A program made the translations under genes and the position numbers. Below the pieces are notes generated by a model. The model saw nothing but the letters and a program-made list of their open reading frames with translations, was not told the DNA's origin and searched no databases. Shown here in pieces: positions 46,610-55,289 of a DNA stretch of 64,000 nt. Numbering within the stretch: the first letter of the stretch is position 1; the number at the start of each line of letters is the position of its first letter. Source of the DNA: Acidianus brierleyi (GTDB lineage: Archaea > Thermoproteota > Thermoprotei_A > Sulfolobales > Sulfolobaceae); NCBI RefSeq assembly GCF_003201835.2, contig NZ_CP029289.2:1612001-1676000 (forward strand), read 5' to 3'.

Positions 46610-47245
46610 ATGGCAGAACTTTCTGAACCACTTGAAAATTATTTAAAAGAAATTTACGAGCTTGAAAGCGTTAAAGGTTACGCAAAGGTTACAGATCTTA
46701 TTGTAGCTTTTCAAGTTTCTCCTGGTACAATAAGTAAAGCTATAAGTAAATTAGAGTCTCTAGGTCTAATTTTAAGAAATAATAAAGGCATAAAATTGAC
46801 AGATGACGGAAGGAAGGTAGCTGAGAGACTAGTAAAATCTCATAGAATTTCAGAAAGGCTTCTTACTGATATAATCGGTCTAGATTGGATAAGAGCACAT
46901 GAGATTGCACATAGATTAGAACATATATGGCCAGATGATGTATTGGATAAGATAGATGAGGTTTTAGGGTATCCTAAAACTTGTCCTCATGGCCATCCTA
47001 TTCCAGGCAGAGGAGAAGTAAAGGGAGTACAGTTAGATCAAGTAAAGTCAGGGAAATATATTGTTGTCATGATAATAAAAGAAGAAGAATGGATATTAAG
47101 AGAAGTTGAAGAATTGGGTCTTAAGCCTGGAAATATAATTTCTATAAATAGAGAAAATGATAAGATTTTTTTAGATTCTAGTGGTAAAATGATTGAAATC
47201 CCTAAAACAATAGCAGAACAGGTCTTAGTAAATGTCAGAGCTTAA
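46610..47245 (+). CDS. DtxR/MntR-family metal-dependent regulator
   Basis: The 211-residue repressor has a winged helix with SEPLENYLKEIYELE, VSPGTISKAISKLESLGLI, a dimerisation domain with HRISERLLTDIIGLDWIRAHEIAHRLEH (metal-binding Glu/His), and NCPHGHPIPG-type segment TCPHGHPIPG. A C-terminal FeoA/SH3-like domain occupies about 140-211. It should repress iron or manganese genes when metal is plentiful. It overlaps the next wHTH gene by 14 bases. Confidence 0.92.
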   Translation: MAELSEPLENYLKEIYELESVKGYAKVTDLIVAFQVSPGTISKAISKLESLGLILRNNKGIKLTDDGRKVAERLVKSHRISERLLTDIIGLDWIRAHEIAHRLEHIWPDDVLDKIDEVLGYPKTCPHGHPIPGRGEVKGVQLDQVKSGKYIVVMIIKEEEWILREVEELGLKPGNIISINRENDKIFLDSSGKMIEIPKTIAEQVLVNVRA

Positions 47246-47600
47246 TGATTTAATGAAAAAAATTTTGATGCATATATACAAGTTTGGTCCGGATAATCCA
47301 TGGTATATGGCTAGAAGATTGATGGGCGAAAGTGGTTGGGCACCTAAATATAGTGAGGATGAAATAGATAATACTTGTAGAGAATTGGAAAAGATGGGAT
47401 ATCTAATCAGATTTCAGGGCGCTTTAAAAAGATCTGTAACCTCATCAGTTAAGCCATGGCTAAAAGTTAAGGCTAGAGAACTAGATCACAAACCTAAGGG
47501 GATTTATTACGATCTATCTAAGGAAGGTAGGAGAATAGCATCTCAATTATATAAGGAGTATAAGAAAAATGAATCTGATAAAAATATTAAGAGAAAATAA
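47232..47600 (+). CDS. Winged-helix protein, 122 aa, of unknown family
   Basis: The product has a winged-helix-like core: LMKKILMHIYKFGPDNPWYMARRL, then ELEKMGYLIRF and a basic linker ending LSKEGRRIASQLYKEYKK. This resembles archaeal DUF2250-type DNA-binding proteins, but I am not sure. It lies between DtxR and the MFS gene with overlaps of 14 and 32 bases, so it may co-regulate the transporter. Confidence 0.65.
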   Translation: MSELNDLMKKILMHIYKFGPDNPWYMARRLMGESGWAPKYSEDEIDNTCRELEKMGYLIRFQGALKRSVTSSVKPWLKVKARELDHKPKGIYYDLSKEGRRIASQLYKEYKKNESDKNIKRK

Positions 47601-48756
47601 GCAGTTCAGATATTATTGGTTATCTACATCTTTTATGCATATTTCTGGATTAATGTATAATATAGCAATAGCTTATTTGCTCTTATCTAGTTCTTTGCCA
47701 TTATATGTGGAAATTATAGGAATTTCAATGATATTATCCTCAATAATGCCTTTTCCATCTGGATTTTTAGCTGATAAAGTAGATAGGAAAAAATTTCTTA
47801 TTTTAACTAGAATTAGCCAAGCAATTCTAATATTTGTTTCCTCTTTTAGCATTTACACAGCAGTTATCTCGTTTCTTTTATTAACTACTATAGTTTCTAT
47901 ATCTTCTCCTTTTTCTGCAGGTCTAATTCAATCTATATTAAGAAAGAATGAAGTTATAGGTGCTACGTCTATAAATTCCTTGACTATATCGTTATTTGCT
48001 CTAACAGGAGGAATTCTGAGTTTACTATTTCCGATTTTGGGCAAAATAGCCTTCCTATTTTTAGTCTCTATTCTTAGATTTTCTTCTGCTTTTCTTATTA
48101 GTAGAATAAATATCTCTAATATACATATTCCTCATAAATATAGCTTAAAAATAAATTTCTATAAGATGCCTATTTTATTTTCGGCAATATCTTTTGCTTT
48201 TGTTGGGCTTATTCCTATTATACTAAATAGTTATGTATTTAATATTTTCAAGACTGAAGAATCTATAGCGTTAATATCTACCTTTACTACAGTTGGTAAT
48301 AGTATTGGTGCATTTGTATCCTCACAAGTTATTAAAAACGAAAGAATTCTAACTTGGATAATAGTGGGAATATTAGGTTTGAGTTTTTCTATAATAGCTA
48401 TTAGTTTTATAGATACGATTTTTATCTATATCTTGATACTTTTTAGAGGATTATTTACTTCTTTCCAAAACATAAGCTGGAGATCGTGGCTTAGAATAAA
48501 TATACCAAACGAGATTATGGGTAGAATCTGGGGTACCATATCTACAATTTCCTCAATATTATCTGGTATAATATCTGTTTCATATTCATTTATAGCTGAA
48601 AGTATAGAACCAAAATATGTCCTTCTTTCACTTGGATTTTTAATTTTAATATTTAGCATTTATATGATAGGTCTTGGACGAAATAGTAAGCAAAATATTG
48701 GATTATTCAGATCCATATCTAGTACTCCAGAAAAAAGTAAAACTGAGCAAAAATGA
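47569..48756 (+). CDS. MFS transporter
   Basis: The 395-residue integral membrane protein has 10 to 12 hydrophobic helices and the MFS loop-2 signature in FLADKVDRKKFLIL (about residues 65-78). It resembles drug or metabolite exporters of the MFS-3 type. The substrate is unknown; position after a metal regulator hints at metal-related transport, but that is weak. It overlaps the glycerate kinase gene by 83 bases in another frame, unusually long. Confidence 0.85.
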   Translation: MNLIKILRENKQFRYYWLSTSFMHISGLMYNIAIAYLLLSSSLPLYVEIIGISMILSSIMPFPSGFLADKVDRKKFLILTRISQAILIFVSSFSIYTAVISFLLLTTIVSISSPFSAGLIQSILRKNEVIGATSINSLTISLFALTGGILSLLFPILGKIAFLFLVSILRFSSAFLISRINISNIHIPHKYSLKINFYKMPILFSAISFAFVGLIPIILNSYVFNIFKTEESIALISTFTTVGNSIGAFVSSQVIKNERILTWIIVGILGLSFSIIAISFIDTIFIYILILFRGLFTSFQNISWRSWLRINIPNEIMGRIWGTISTISSILSGIISVSYSFIAESIEPKYVLLSLGFLILIFSIYMIGLGRNSKQNIGLFRSISSTPEKSKTEQK

Positions 48757-49876
48757 GGTCATATATAATAATTTTAAGGCCTCATTTAAGAAACCGTTAG
48801 TAGTCGCAGTAGGAAAAGCAGCCTATAAAATGGCTAAGTTCTTTCTGGAAAGAATAGATCCAGTTAGAAGCTTAACGATATTACCTAAAGGATCTAACGT
48901 TAAATTAAATTCTGAAATAATAGAATCTTCACATCCTCAAGTAACTTTATCCAGCTTAGAAGCAGCAAGAAGAGTAAAAGAAATCTTACAAGAAGAGGAT
49001 TATGATATATTTTTCTTTTTACTATCTGGTGGTGCATCAGCTTTAATGGAGGATCCTCTCATCCCTATCGAGGAATATTCTCAGCTTAATAATGACATAG
49101 TTAAATCAGGCTTATCAATAAATGAAATAAATACAATACGTAAACATTTATCTTCAATAAAAGGAGGTAATCTTGCTCTTTATTCTAAGGCTCCAATAGT
49201 TAGTTTCATAGTAAGTGATGTACCTGGAAATGATTTAAGTAGCATAGGAAGCGGACCAACAGCTCCAGATTTTACTACAATAGAAGACGCAAAAGAATCA
49301 CTCATAAAAGTAGGTCTAGATAAATATGTAAAATATCTTAAAGAGACTCCTAAAGATCTAAAGAATGTTAACAATTTTATAATTTTGGATAATATGGATG
49401 TTCTATTAAATTTATCAAAAGATACTAAAAATCCTTTCATATTAACTTCAGAAATTAGAGGAGAAGCAAGAAGTGTAGGTGAACTTATAGCATCAGTATA
49501 TAATTCTTCATCTTTATATTCTATTCCCTTTTCTAAGAATTACACATTCATAATAGGTGGCGAGCCAGATGTTACAATAAGAGAAAGCGAGAGATATGGA
49601 AAAGGAGGAAGAAATAGCGAAGTTGCGTTATCTTTACTAAAATGGATAAGAAAAGGCAAATTCAAATTTTATGCAATAGCAACAGATGGGATAGACGGTA
49701 ATAGTGAATATGCAGGATGTATTATTGACGATTCACTAACAATTAATTATAAAGATATAGATGAAGCACTTAGAACTCATTCTAGCTATGAATTATTAGA
49801 GAAATATGGAGTAGTAGTAAAAACAGGGCTAACATATACTAATGTGAATAATGTTTATTTACTGATAGTACCTTGA
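48674..49876 (+). CDS. Glycerate 2-kinase (MOFRL family)
   Basis: The 400-residue enzyme has the GckA/MOFRL layout: VVAVGKAAYKMAKF (residues about 43-56), FLLSGGASALMEDP, INTIRKHLSSIKGG, VSDVPGNDLSSIGSGPTAPD, and the C-terminal MOFRL domain with GGEPDVT, GKGGRNSEVAL and ATDGIDGNSEYAG. It phosphorylates glycerate to 2-phosphoglycerate in the branched Entner-Doudoroff pathway of Sulfolobales. Start TTG 48674 lies inside the MFS gene; TTG 48698 is an alternative. It is convergent with nuoB, overlapping by 22 bases. Confidence 0.92.
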   Translation: MDEIVSKILDYSDPYLVLQKKVKLSKNEVIYNNFKASFKKPLVVAVGKAAYKMAKFFLERIDPVRSLTILPKGSNVKLNSEIIESSHPQVTLSSLEAARRVKEILQEEDYDIFFFLLSGGASALMEDPLIPIEEYSQLNNDIVKSGLSINEINTIRKHLSSIKGGNLALYSKAPIVSFIVSDVPGNDLSSIGSGPTAPDFTTIEDAKESLIKVGLDKYVKYLKETPKDLKNVNNFIILDNMDVLLNLSKDTKNPFILTSEIRGEARSVGELIASVYNSSSLYSIPFSKNYTFIIGGEPDVTIRESERYGKGGRNSEVALSLLKWIRKGKFKFYAIATDGIDGNSEYAGCIIDDSLTINYKDIDEALRTHSSYELLEKYGVVVKTGLTYTNVNNVYLLIVP

Positions 49877-50367
49877 TTTCTTATTTTTTTCTGTAGCATT
49901 AGAATTGCTCTTGCTATAGCTTCTGGTCTCGTTGGACATCCTGGCAAATATATATCAACTGGTATTCCTACATCAGAAGCTAAAACTGTATTATACGAAT
50001 TCCAGAATATTCCGCCCTCTAAACTACAAGCTCCCATAGCAATTACGAATTTAGGTTCTGGCATTTGCTCATAAACTATTTTTGCTGCCCTTGCCATCTT
50101 TCTAGTCATAGTACCTTCTATTACTAACAAATTTGCCTGTCTTGCTGACGAAAATGGTAACACCCCAAATCTTTCAGAATCAAATCTGGCTGCTGCAAAT
50201 GCGCCGAACTCAGTTCCACAACAACTTGTAGTCAAATGGGGGGGCCATAAGGAGAAAGAAACTCCCCAATCTATAAGATTTTTAATAGGTTTTCTATTAA
50301 CTAACCATTGTGCGGCCTTTTTAGCAGATTCCCTTACATCTCCAACTAGTATTGTTTCATCAGACAT
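49855..50367 (-). CDS. nuoB: NADH-quinone oxidoreductase-type subunit B
   Basis: The 170-residue membrane-arm-proximal subunit carries the N2 4Fe-4S cluster. The ligands are Cys49, Cys50, Cys114 and Cys144. The GCPTRPEAI end is conserved. In Sulfolobales complex I lacks the NADH-oxidising module and takes electrons from ferredoxin or another donor. The gene stands alone here, away from other nuo genes. The divergent strand next to it carries a small RNA. Confidence 0.93.
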   Translation of the reverse strand: MSDETILVGDVRESAKKAAQWLVNRKPIKNLIDWGVSFSLWPPHLTTSCCGTEFGAFAAARFDSERFGVLPFSSARQANLLVIEGTMTRKMARAAKIVYEQMPEPKFVIAMGACSLEGGIFWNSYNTVLASDVGIPVDIYLPGCPTRPEAIARAILMLQKKIRNQGTISK

Positions 50368-50541
50368 TAGATATCAAGTACACTATTATCTCAAGAGTTA
50401 ATATATCTTGTTAATATACAGTTTTAATATTTCTATAATGCAATACGAAATGTATAATATTATAACATGATATATTATAAAAAATTTTTATCTCATCATT
50501 TATTTCAGAGATCACCTCATCAATCATCTTTCAGTCCAATT

Positions 50542-50591
50542 TCAGTGTAGAGCGCCCCTGTCACTAATGTCCACTATCCGTTGTTCATCAC
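50542..50591 (-). ncRNA. Candidate box C/D guide sRNA
   Basis: On the minus strand a canonical box C GTGATGA begins at 50591 and a box D CTGA ends at 50542, exactly 50 bases, the normal size for archaeal C/D sRNAs. In between lie a D'-like TGGA, a five-base spacer and a C'-like GTGACAG. The D guide is GGGCGCTCTACA. Its local G+C is clearly above the AT-rich surroundings. Such RNAs, with L7Ae, Nop5 and fibrillarin, direct 2'-O-methylation. The target is not identified; the guide resembles a D-arm-type tRNA sequence. It is antisense to the leader region of Sua5. Confidence 0.7.
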
Positions 50592-50625
50592 TAAAAATAA
50601 ATTCTACATATTAGGTAAAAAGCGT

Positions 50626-51672
50626 ATGATACTAAAAGTTGATCCATTAAACCCAGAAATAGATAAAATAAGAATAGCGGCAGATGTAATCAAGAAAGGG
50701 GGAATAGTAGCTTTTCCTACGGAAACAGTATATGGATTAGGAGGAGACGCTTATAATCCAGAGGCTGCAGCTAAGGTCTTTAAGGCAAAAAACAGGCCAA
50801 TGGATAATCCATTAATAGTGCATATAGCAGATATAGAGCAATTATATGAGGTTGCGGAAGATATACCCGATAGGGTACTAGAAATAGCTCAGATAGTTTG
50901 GCCTGGGCCTTTAACTTTTATTTTAAAAAAGAGCAGTAAGGTACCTAAAGTGACTACGGGAGGATTAGATACGGTAGCTGTTAGAATGCCAGCTCATCCA
51001 GTAGCCCTTCAACTAATCAGGGAAAGTGGAGTACCTATAGGTGCACCTAGTGCAAACCTTGCAACTAGACCAAGTCCTACAAGAGCAGAAGATGTTTATG
51101 CAGATCTAGACGATAAGGTCGATGTGATCTTAGATGGAGGAGAAAGTTTCTTTGGAGTAGAATCGACAATTATAAACTTAACAGTAAGTCCTCCCGTACT
51201 ATTAAGGCCCGGTCCATTTACTGTAGAAGAATTGAACAAATTATTTGGTGAAATAATAATACCCGATCAAATAAAAGGAAAAGGGGAATTTGGTGTAGCG
51301 TTAGCTCCAGGTATGAAGTATAAACATTACGCTCCTTCAAAGAAGATGTTATTAGTAGAGAACATGACTATATTTAAGGATGTTGTAAATAAGTTAAGAG
51401 AAAAGCATAAAGTTGCTGTTCTATGTTCTACTGAGAAAGCTGTTCTTTTTGATGAGCCTAAAATTATCTTAGGTAGCGAAAAGAATCTATATGAGATAGC
51501 AAGAAATTTATTCGTAGCATTTAGAGAACTTGATAAATTAGATGTCGAATTGGGAATTTTACAGTCTTTCCCAGAAAGCGGAATAGGATTAGCAATAATG
51601 AATAGATCTAGGAAAGCCTGCGGGTTTTCAATAATAAATTCTATGGAGGATATTAACAAGTATGCTAATTAA
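50626..51672 (+). CDS. sua5: L-threonylcarbamoyladenylate synthase (Sua5)
   Basis: The enzyme makes threonylcarbamoyl-AMP, the first step of t6A37 formation in ANN-reading tRNAs. The YrdC domain (about 1-210) has KKGGIVAFPTETVYGLGGDA, KNRPMDNPLIVHI, WPGPLTFILKK and PIGAPSANLATRPSPT. A linker with PGMKYKHYAP precedes a C-terminal Sua5 domain. Length (348 aa) matches Sulfolobus tokodaii Sua5. I chose ATG 50626 rather than the upstream TTG at 50581, which lies inside the sRNA on the opposite strand. It overlaps birA by 11 bases. Confidence 0.95.
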   Translation: MILKVDPLNPEIDKIRIAADVIKKGGIVAFPTETVYGLGGDAYNPEAAAKVFKAKNRPMDNPLIVHIADIEQLYEVAEDIPDRVLEIAQIVWPGPLTFILKKSSKVPKVTTGGLDTVAVRMPAHPVALQLIRESGVPIGAPSANLATRPSPTRAEDVYADLDDKVDVILDGGESFFGVESTIINLTVSPPVLLRPGPFTVEELNKLFGEIIIPDQIKGKGEFGVALAPGMKYKHYAPSKKMLLVENMTIFKDVVNKLREKHKVAVLCSTEKAVLFDEPKIILGSEKNLYEIARNLFVAFRELDKLDVELGILQSFPESGIGLAIMNRSRKACGFSIINSMEDINKYAN

Positions 51673-52342
51673 ACTAAATAAAGTTACATCTACGCAGGAT
51701 TTTGCTGAAGCAGTATATTCAATGCTGTATTCTGATTTCGTTGTAATTGCAGGTGAGCAAACTAAAGCTAGAGGTAGATATAGGAGAGAATGGTATTCTC
51801 CACAAGGTGGTCTATGGTTTACTTATTGTAAAAGGGGATTTCCAATAGAAGAGATACCAATAGCTACTCTTAAAGTAGCTTTAGCCATACGTTACGTTCT
51901 GGAGGAATATGTCGACGCAAAAATAAGATGGCCAAACGACATTGTAGTTAATGGTAAGAAAATCTCTGGAATACTTATAGAAGGAATATTACAAGGAAAC
52001 GATTCTACAATGTTCATAGGTGCCGGTATTAATACTAATATTAAAAATTTTCCTAGTGAGCTAAATGCTACGTCAGTTCTAATCGAAAAAGGTAAAGAAT
52101 TGGATAATGATGAACTCTTGAAAAATATAATAAATTCTATTGAAATATATTTAAATAAGGATGACGAATCTACAATAGAGGAAATAAATACATTTCTTTA
52201 TATAAAAAACAAAAAAGTTAATTTATATGGAAATGATTGGAATAAAACATGTACTGCCATGTTTGTGGATAGACTTGGAAGATTAATAACTGACTGCGGT
52301 ATATTTGAGGTCGAAGACGTTTTAAGGCTCGAAACGTCTTAA
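51662..52342 (+). CDS. birA: Biotin protein ligase
   Basis: The 226-residue enzyme attaches biotin to the carboxyl carrier of acetyl/propionyl-CoA carboxylase, needed for carbon fixation in Sulfolobales. Conserved features are KARGRYRREWYSP (adenylate loop), IRWPNDIVVNGKKISGILIE, and GAGINTN. There is no DNA-binding domain, so it is not a repressor. It starts inside the sua5 end and converges on the next gene with a 21-base overlap. Confidence 0.93.
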   Translation: MLIKLNKVTSTQDFAEAVYSMLYSDFVVIAGEQTKARGRYRREWYSPQGGLWFTYCKRGFPIEEIPIATLKVALAIRYVLEEYVDAKIRWPNDIVVNGKKISGILIEGILQGNDSTMFIGAGINTNIKNFPSELNATSVLIEKGKELDNDELLKNIINSIEIYLNKDDESTIEEINTFLYIKNKKVNLYGNDWNKTCTAMFVDRLGRLITDCGIFEVEDVLRLETS

Positions 52343-53545
52343 AGCTTCCCATACAGCTTCCAAGTAAGATGGATGTGGTGCAATGAATTCCCTAGCCTCT
52401 TCTAGGGTCGATCTCATTAGAACGGAAATCAATGATATTATTTCTTCTGCTCTTTCACTAAAAGCAACTGCGCCAACTATCTTATTATTTTCAAAGCATA
52501 TTTTAACAAAACCTTCAGTTTCTTTTTCTGCAATAGCTCTCGCTACTTCGGCCATATTTATTTTTACGCATTTTCCATTGGTATTTCCAACATAGGCTAT
52601 TTGTGGTTCTATATATAGCACTTTAGGCACTCCTATAGGACTATAGACCTTTTTATTACCTATAACATTTAATCCTGCTACTACTCCTTTATTTATGGCT
52701 TCGTGGGCAGTAAAACTTCCAGTTATGTCACCGGCAGCATATATATTTCCTACTCCTGTGTACATTCTTTCATCAACTCTGATCCATTTCTCGTGAGGTA
52801 TTTCCTCAAATCCATCCAATAAGGGCTTTCTGCCAAATGTAAAAAGTATAAGATCAGCACTAAATTCCTCATCAGCAAATCTTACTTTATTCTCACTTAT
52901 CGTTACATCATGTCCTAAATGTAATTTTATTCCAATTTTCTTAAAGTATTTAGTTACTTCTCTTCTAAGATCTGAATCAAGATATGGTAAAATTTCATTT
53001 TGTTTTTCAAAAATATGCACGTCTTTACCTAGCATTTTTATTAACCAACTATATTCTACTCCTCCTACTCCTCCGCCTATTACAGCGACTGAATTAAAAT
53101 CTTTATTGAGATATGGTATATCATCTGAGGCTATGGTGAAATTAACCTTAGGTTTCTCTGTTCCAGTAGCAATTACTATTCCATCACTTTCTATACTTTC
53201 ATTACCTACGTTTATCTTTCCCGATCTATAAGTAGCAGTGCCATGAATTACTTCTACTCCTTGACTTTCTAACATATATTCCGCTCCTTTAGAGAGCCTA
53301 TCTATTGCTTCTTTAGCAAATTTTTGTGCTTCATCAAAAGAAAAATCTATTTTTCTGCCTAGTCTACTAAGTTCATAAGCCAATATACTAGGATGTAGCA
53401 TCGCTTTTGATGGAATACAACCATAAAGTACACAAGTGCCTCCAAGTCTATCTTGTTTTTCAACTAATTTTACTTTAGCAGTTCTAGCAGCAGAAATAGC
53501 AGCGTAAAGACCTGCTGGTCCAGATCCTACTACTGTTATATTCAT
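52322..53545 (-). CDS. Dihydrolipoamide dehydrogenase-like flavoprotein
   Basis: The 407-residue pyridine nucleotide-disulfide oxidoreductase has FAD motif VGSGPAGLY (6-14), the redox-active pair Cys38/Cys43 in GGTCVLYGCIPSK, a NAD(P) motif IGGGVGGVEYSW, and the catalytic base His391 with Glu396 near the C-terminus (APHPSYLE). It is about 50 residues shorter than usual. The short form, the lack of lipoyl-complex genes nearby and the conserved CxxxxC suggest dihydrolipoamide or another disulfide substrate. The start is ATG 53545. Confidence 0.87.
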   Translation of the reverse strand: MNITVVGSGPAGLYAAISAARTAKVKLVEKQDRLGGTCVLYGCIPSKAMLHPSILAYELSRLGRKIDFSFDEAQKFAKEAIDRLSKGAEYMLESQGVEVIHGTATYRSGKINVGNESIESDGIVIATGTEKPKVNFTIASDDIPYLNKDFNSVAVIGGGVGGVEYSWLIKMLGKDVHIFEKQNEILPYLDSDLRREVTKYFKKIGIKLHLGHDVTISENKVRFADEEFSADLILFTFGRKPLLDGFEEIPHEKWIRVDERMYTGVGNIYAAGDITGSFTAHEAINKGVVAGLNVIGNKKVYSPIGVPKVLYIEPQIAYVGNTNGKCVKINMAEVARAIAEKETEGFVKICFENNKIVGAVAFSERAEEIISLISVLMRSTLEEAREFIAPHPSYLEAVWEALRRFEP

Positions 53546-53581
53546 GATAAAATATATTACAAAGAATACATAAAAAACCTT

Positions 53582-54007
53582 TTATTTTACAACTATTACG
53601 GGTATTTTAGCTTCTTGAACTAATCTAGTAGATACGCTACCTAATAGCATCCTTTTAAAGGTCGATAAACCTCTACTTCCAGTTATTATAAGATCTGCGT
53701 TATTTTTTGAGACATAATCTAATATGGCATTCGCGGGATCTCCCTCTAATACCACACCCTCAGCGTTAACTCCTTTTTGGGAAGCTAATTTTTTTGCTTC
53801 TTCTATATCTGATTTTGCCTTATTATAGACTGATTCAATTACATCTGCAGGTATTGGGGCTACTCCTGCTCCAGAAAAAACTGTAGAATCAACTACTTCA
53901 ACTATATCTAATTTAGAAGAATATTTAGATGCTAAATCTATGGCTATATCTAAAGCTCTTTTAGCATGACTTGAACCATCATACGCAATTACTATATGGC
54001 TAAACAT
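53582..54007 (-). CDS. Universal stress protein, UspA family
   Basis: The 141-residue protein has the UspA nucleotide-binding fold with AYDGSSHAKRALDIAI at the start and the ATP loop GSRGLSTFKRMLLGSVSTRLV near the end, matching G-x2-G-x9-G-S. It likely binds ATP as a dimer and acts in stress responses. It is separated from the TldE gene by 46 bases and precedes the flavoprotein by 36 bases, all on the minus strand. Confidence 0.9.
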   Translation of the reverse strand: MFSHIVIAYDGSSHAKRALDIAIDLASKYSSKLDIVEVVDSTVFSGAGVAPIPADVIESVYNKAKSDIEEAKKLASQKGVNAEGVVLEGDPANAILDYVSKNNADLIITGSRGLSTFKRMLLGSVSTRLVQEAKIPVIVVK

Positions 54008-54053
54008 GAATTTCTTTATAGGGAATTAATTATATAAATTTATTGAATGATTT

Positions 54054-55289
54054 TTACGTAAGATAAATTCCTTTAACCAAAATGTTACTTGTTAATACGT
54101 TATTGTATTGTTTATATTTATGATCTTCAGCCTCTATTCCTTTTAATAGATTAAGAATATTACCAGTTAAGATCATTTCTCTTATTCCCTTTTCCTCTTT
54201 GGAGAGCCACGCTACTGAAGCAACTACACTGAAGTCCCCAGTATCAAAATTGCTTGTATGCACTCCTTGAACTTGATCTACTACTACATAATTCTCATCA
54301 GCAGATAATTTTTCATTAAAGTCTATTTTTATGTTAGAAGGAGAAATTGAAGGAATTGTAGAATAACTTCTAGATGCTGATGACGTTTCTTGCTTTTTTG
54401 CCTTTAGCGACCAATACCAATTATTTAGGAACGTTTTTACTTTACCATCTATTATAACATTCGTTTTAGATTGTTGACCTTCACTATCAAAAGATCTACT
54501 ATACAACGAATTTGGTATAGTAGGATCATCAATTATTTTTAAGCCGGATTTTATATCCATATTTTCTTTTAAAGGTGTCTTTCCACGATAATTGTTTTCT
54601 TCAGTTATTGCGTATGATAATAATGGCACTAAAAGTTCAGATATAGCCTTGGGCGTTAATATTACAGTATCAGTCCTTTTATCAAATTTTTGTCTATTTT
54701 TAGTAATATTAATTCTAAATTTTATATCTTCCTTAATTTCATCAATATTAAATGAAGGATCTCTAAATGATCTATACTCATAGATTTCCGGTGATACATT
54801 AGCCCCTTCCTTATTATTTGCGACTATACCTACTGTTACTCCGGATCTATTCTCGCTTATGTTGACCCCTTCAGTATTTACTATTCCTACTTCACTTTCA
54901 TGGGCTTCAGTATATATACTAATTACATTCATAAGTGTTTTAAGTTCATTCAAATTCTCAAATAAACTTATACAAACATCTTTTTTATCGAATTCAGTAA
55001 ATAGCTGTAATTTATTTACAGTAGAAATTTGAGGAATTTCGTTAGCATCATCTTTCTCCGATATTTTCCATGACTTTATAGCATTATCTAGTAATTCATC
55101 ATTTAAATTGGTAGAAAAGGCAAATCCTACTTTTTTATCTTTAAAGATTCGTAATCCATATCCTTCTTCCTTGAGGTTTCTGGAATATATTTGTTTTTCT
55201 GAATTTATTGAGAATTCATTTCTCTTTATGTAGAAAATTTCTGCTGCAAACCCTAGTGATTTAGCTTTAGAAATTAAATTGTCAAGCAA
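54054..55289 (-). CDS. TldE/PmbA-family protein
   Basis: The 411-residue protein is the non-catalytic partner type (PmbA/TldE): it has the family fold with EEGYGLRIF near residues 41-49 and a C-terminal GDFSV pattern, but no HExxxH motif. TldD and TldE form a heterodimeric zinc protease that degrades unfolded peptides, and in bacteria it matures the peptide antibiotic microcin. It overlaps the TldD gene by 8 bases, so the two are made in equal amounts. Confidence 0.9.
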   Translation of the reverse strand: MLDNLISKAKSLGFAAEIFYIKRNEFSINSEKQIYSRNLKEEGYGLRIFKDKKVGFAFSTNLNDELLDNAIKSWKISEKDDANEIPQISTVNKLQLFTEFDKKDVCISLFENLNELKTLMNVISIYTEAHESEVGIVNTEGVNISENRSGVTVGIVANNKEGANVSPEIYEYRSFRDPSFNIDEIKEDIKFRINITKNRQKFDKRTDTVILTPKAISELLVPLLSYAITEENNYRGKTPLKENMDIKSGLKIIDDPTIPNSLYSRSFDSEGQQSKTNVIIDGKVKTFLNNWYWSLKAKKQETSSASRSYSTIPSISPSNIKIDFNEKLSADENYVVVDQVQGVHTSNFDTGDFSVVASVAWLSKEEKGIREMILTGNILNLLKGIEAEDHKYKQYNNVLTSNILVKGIYLT

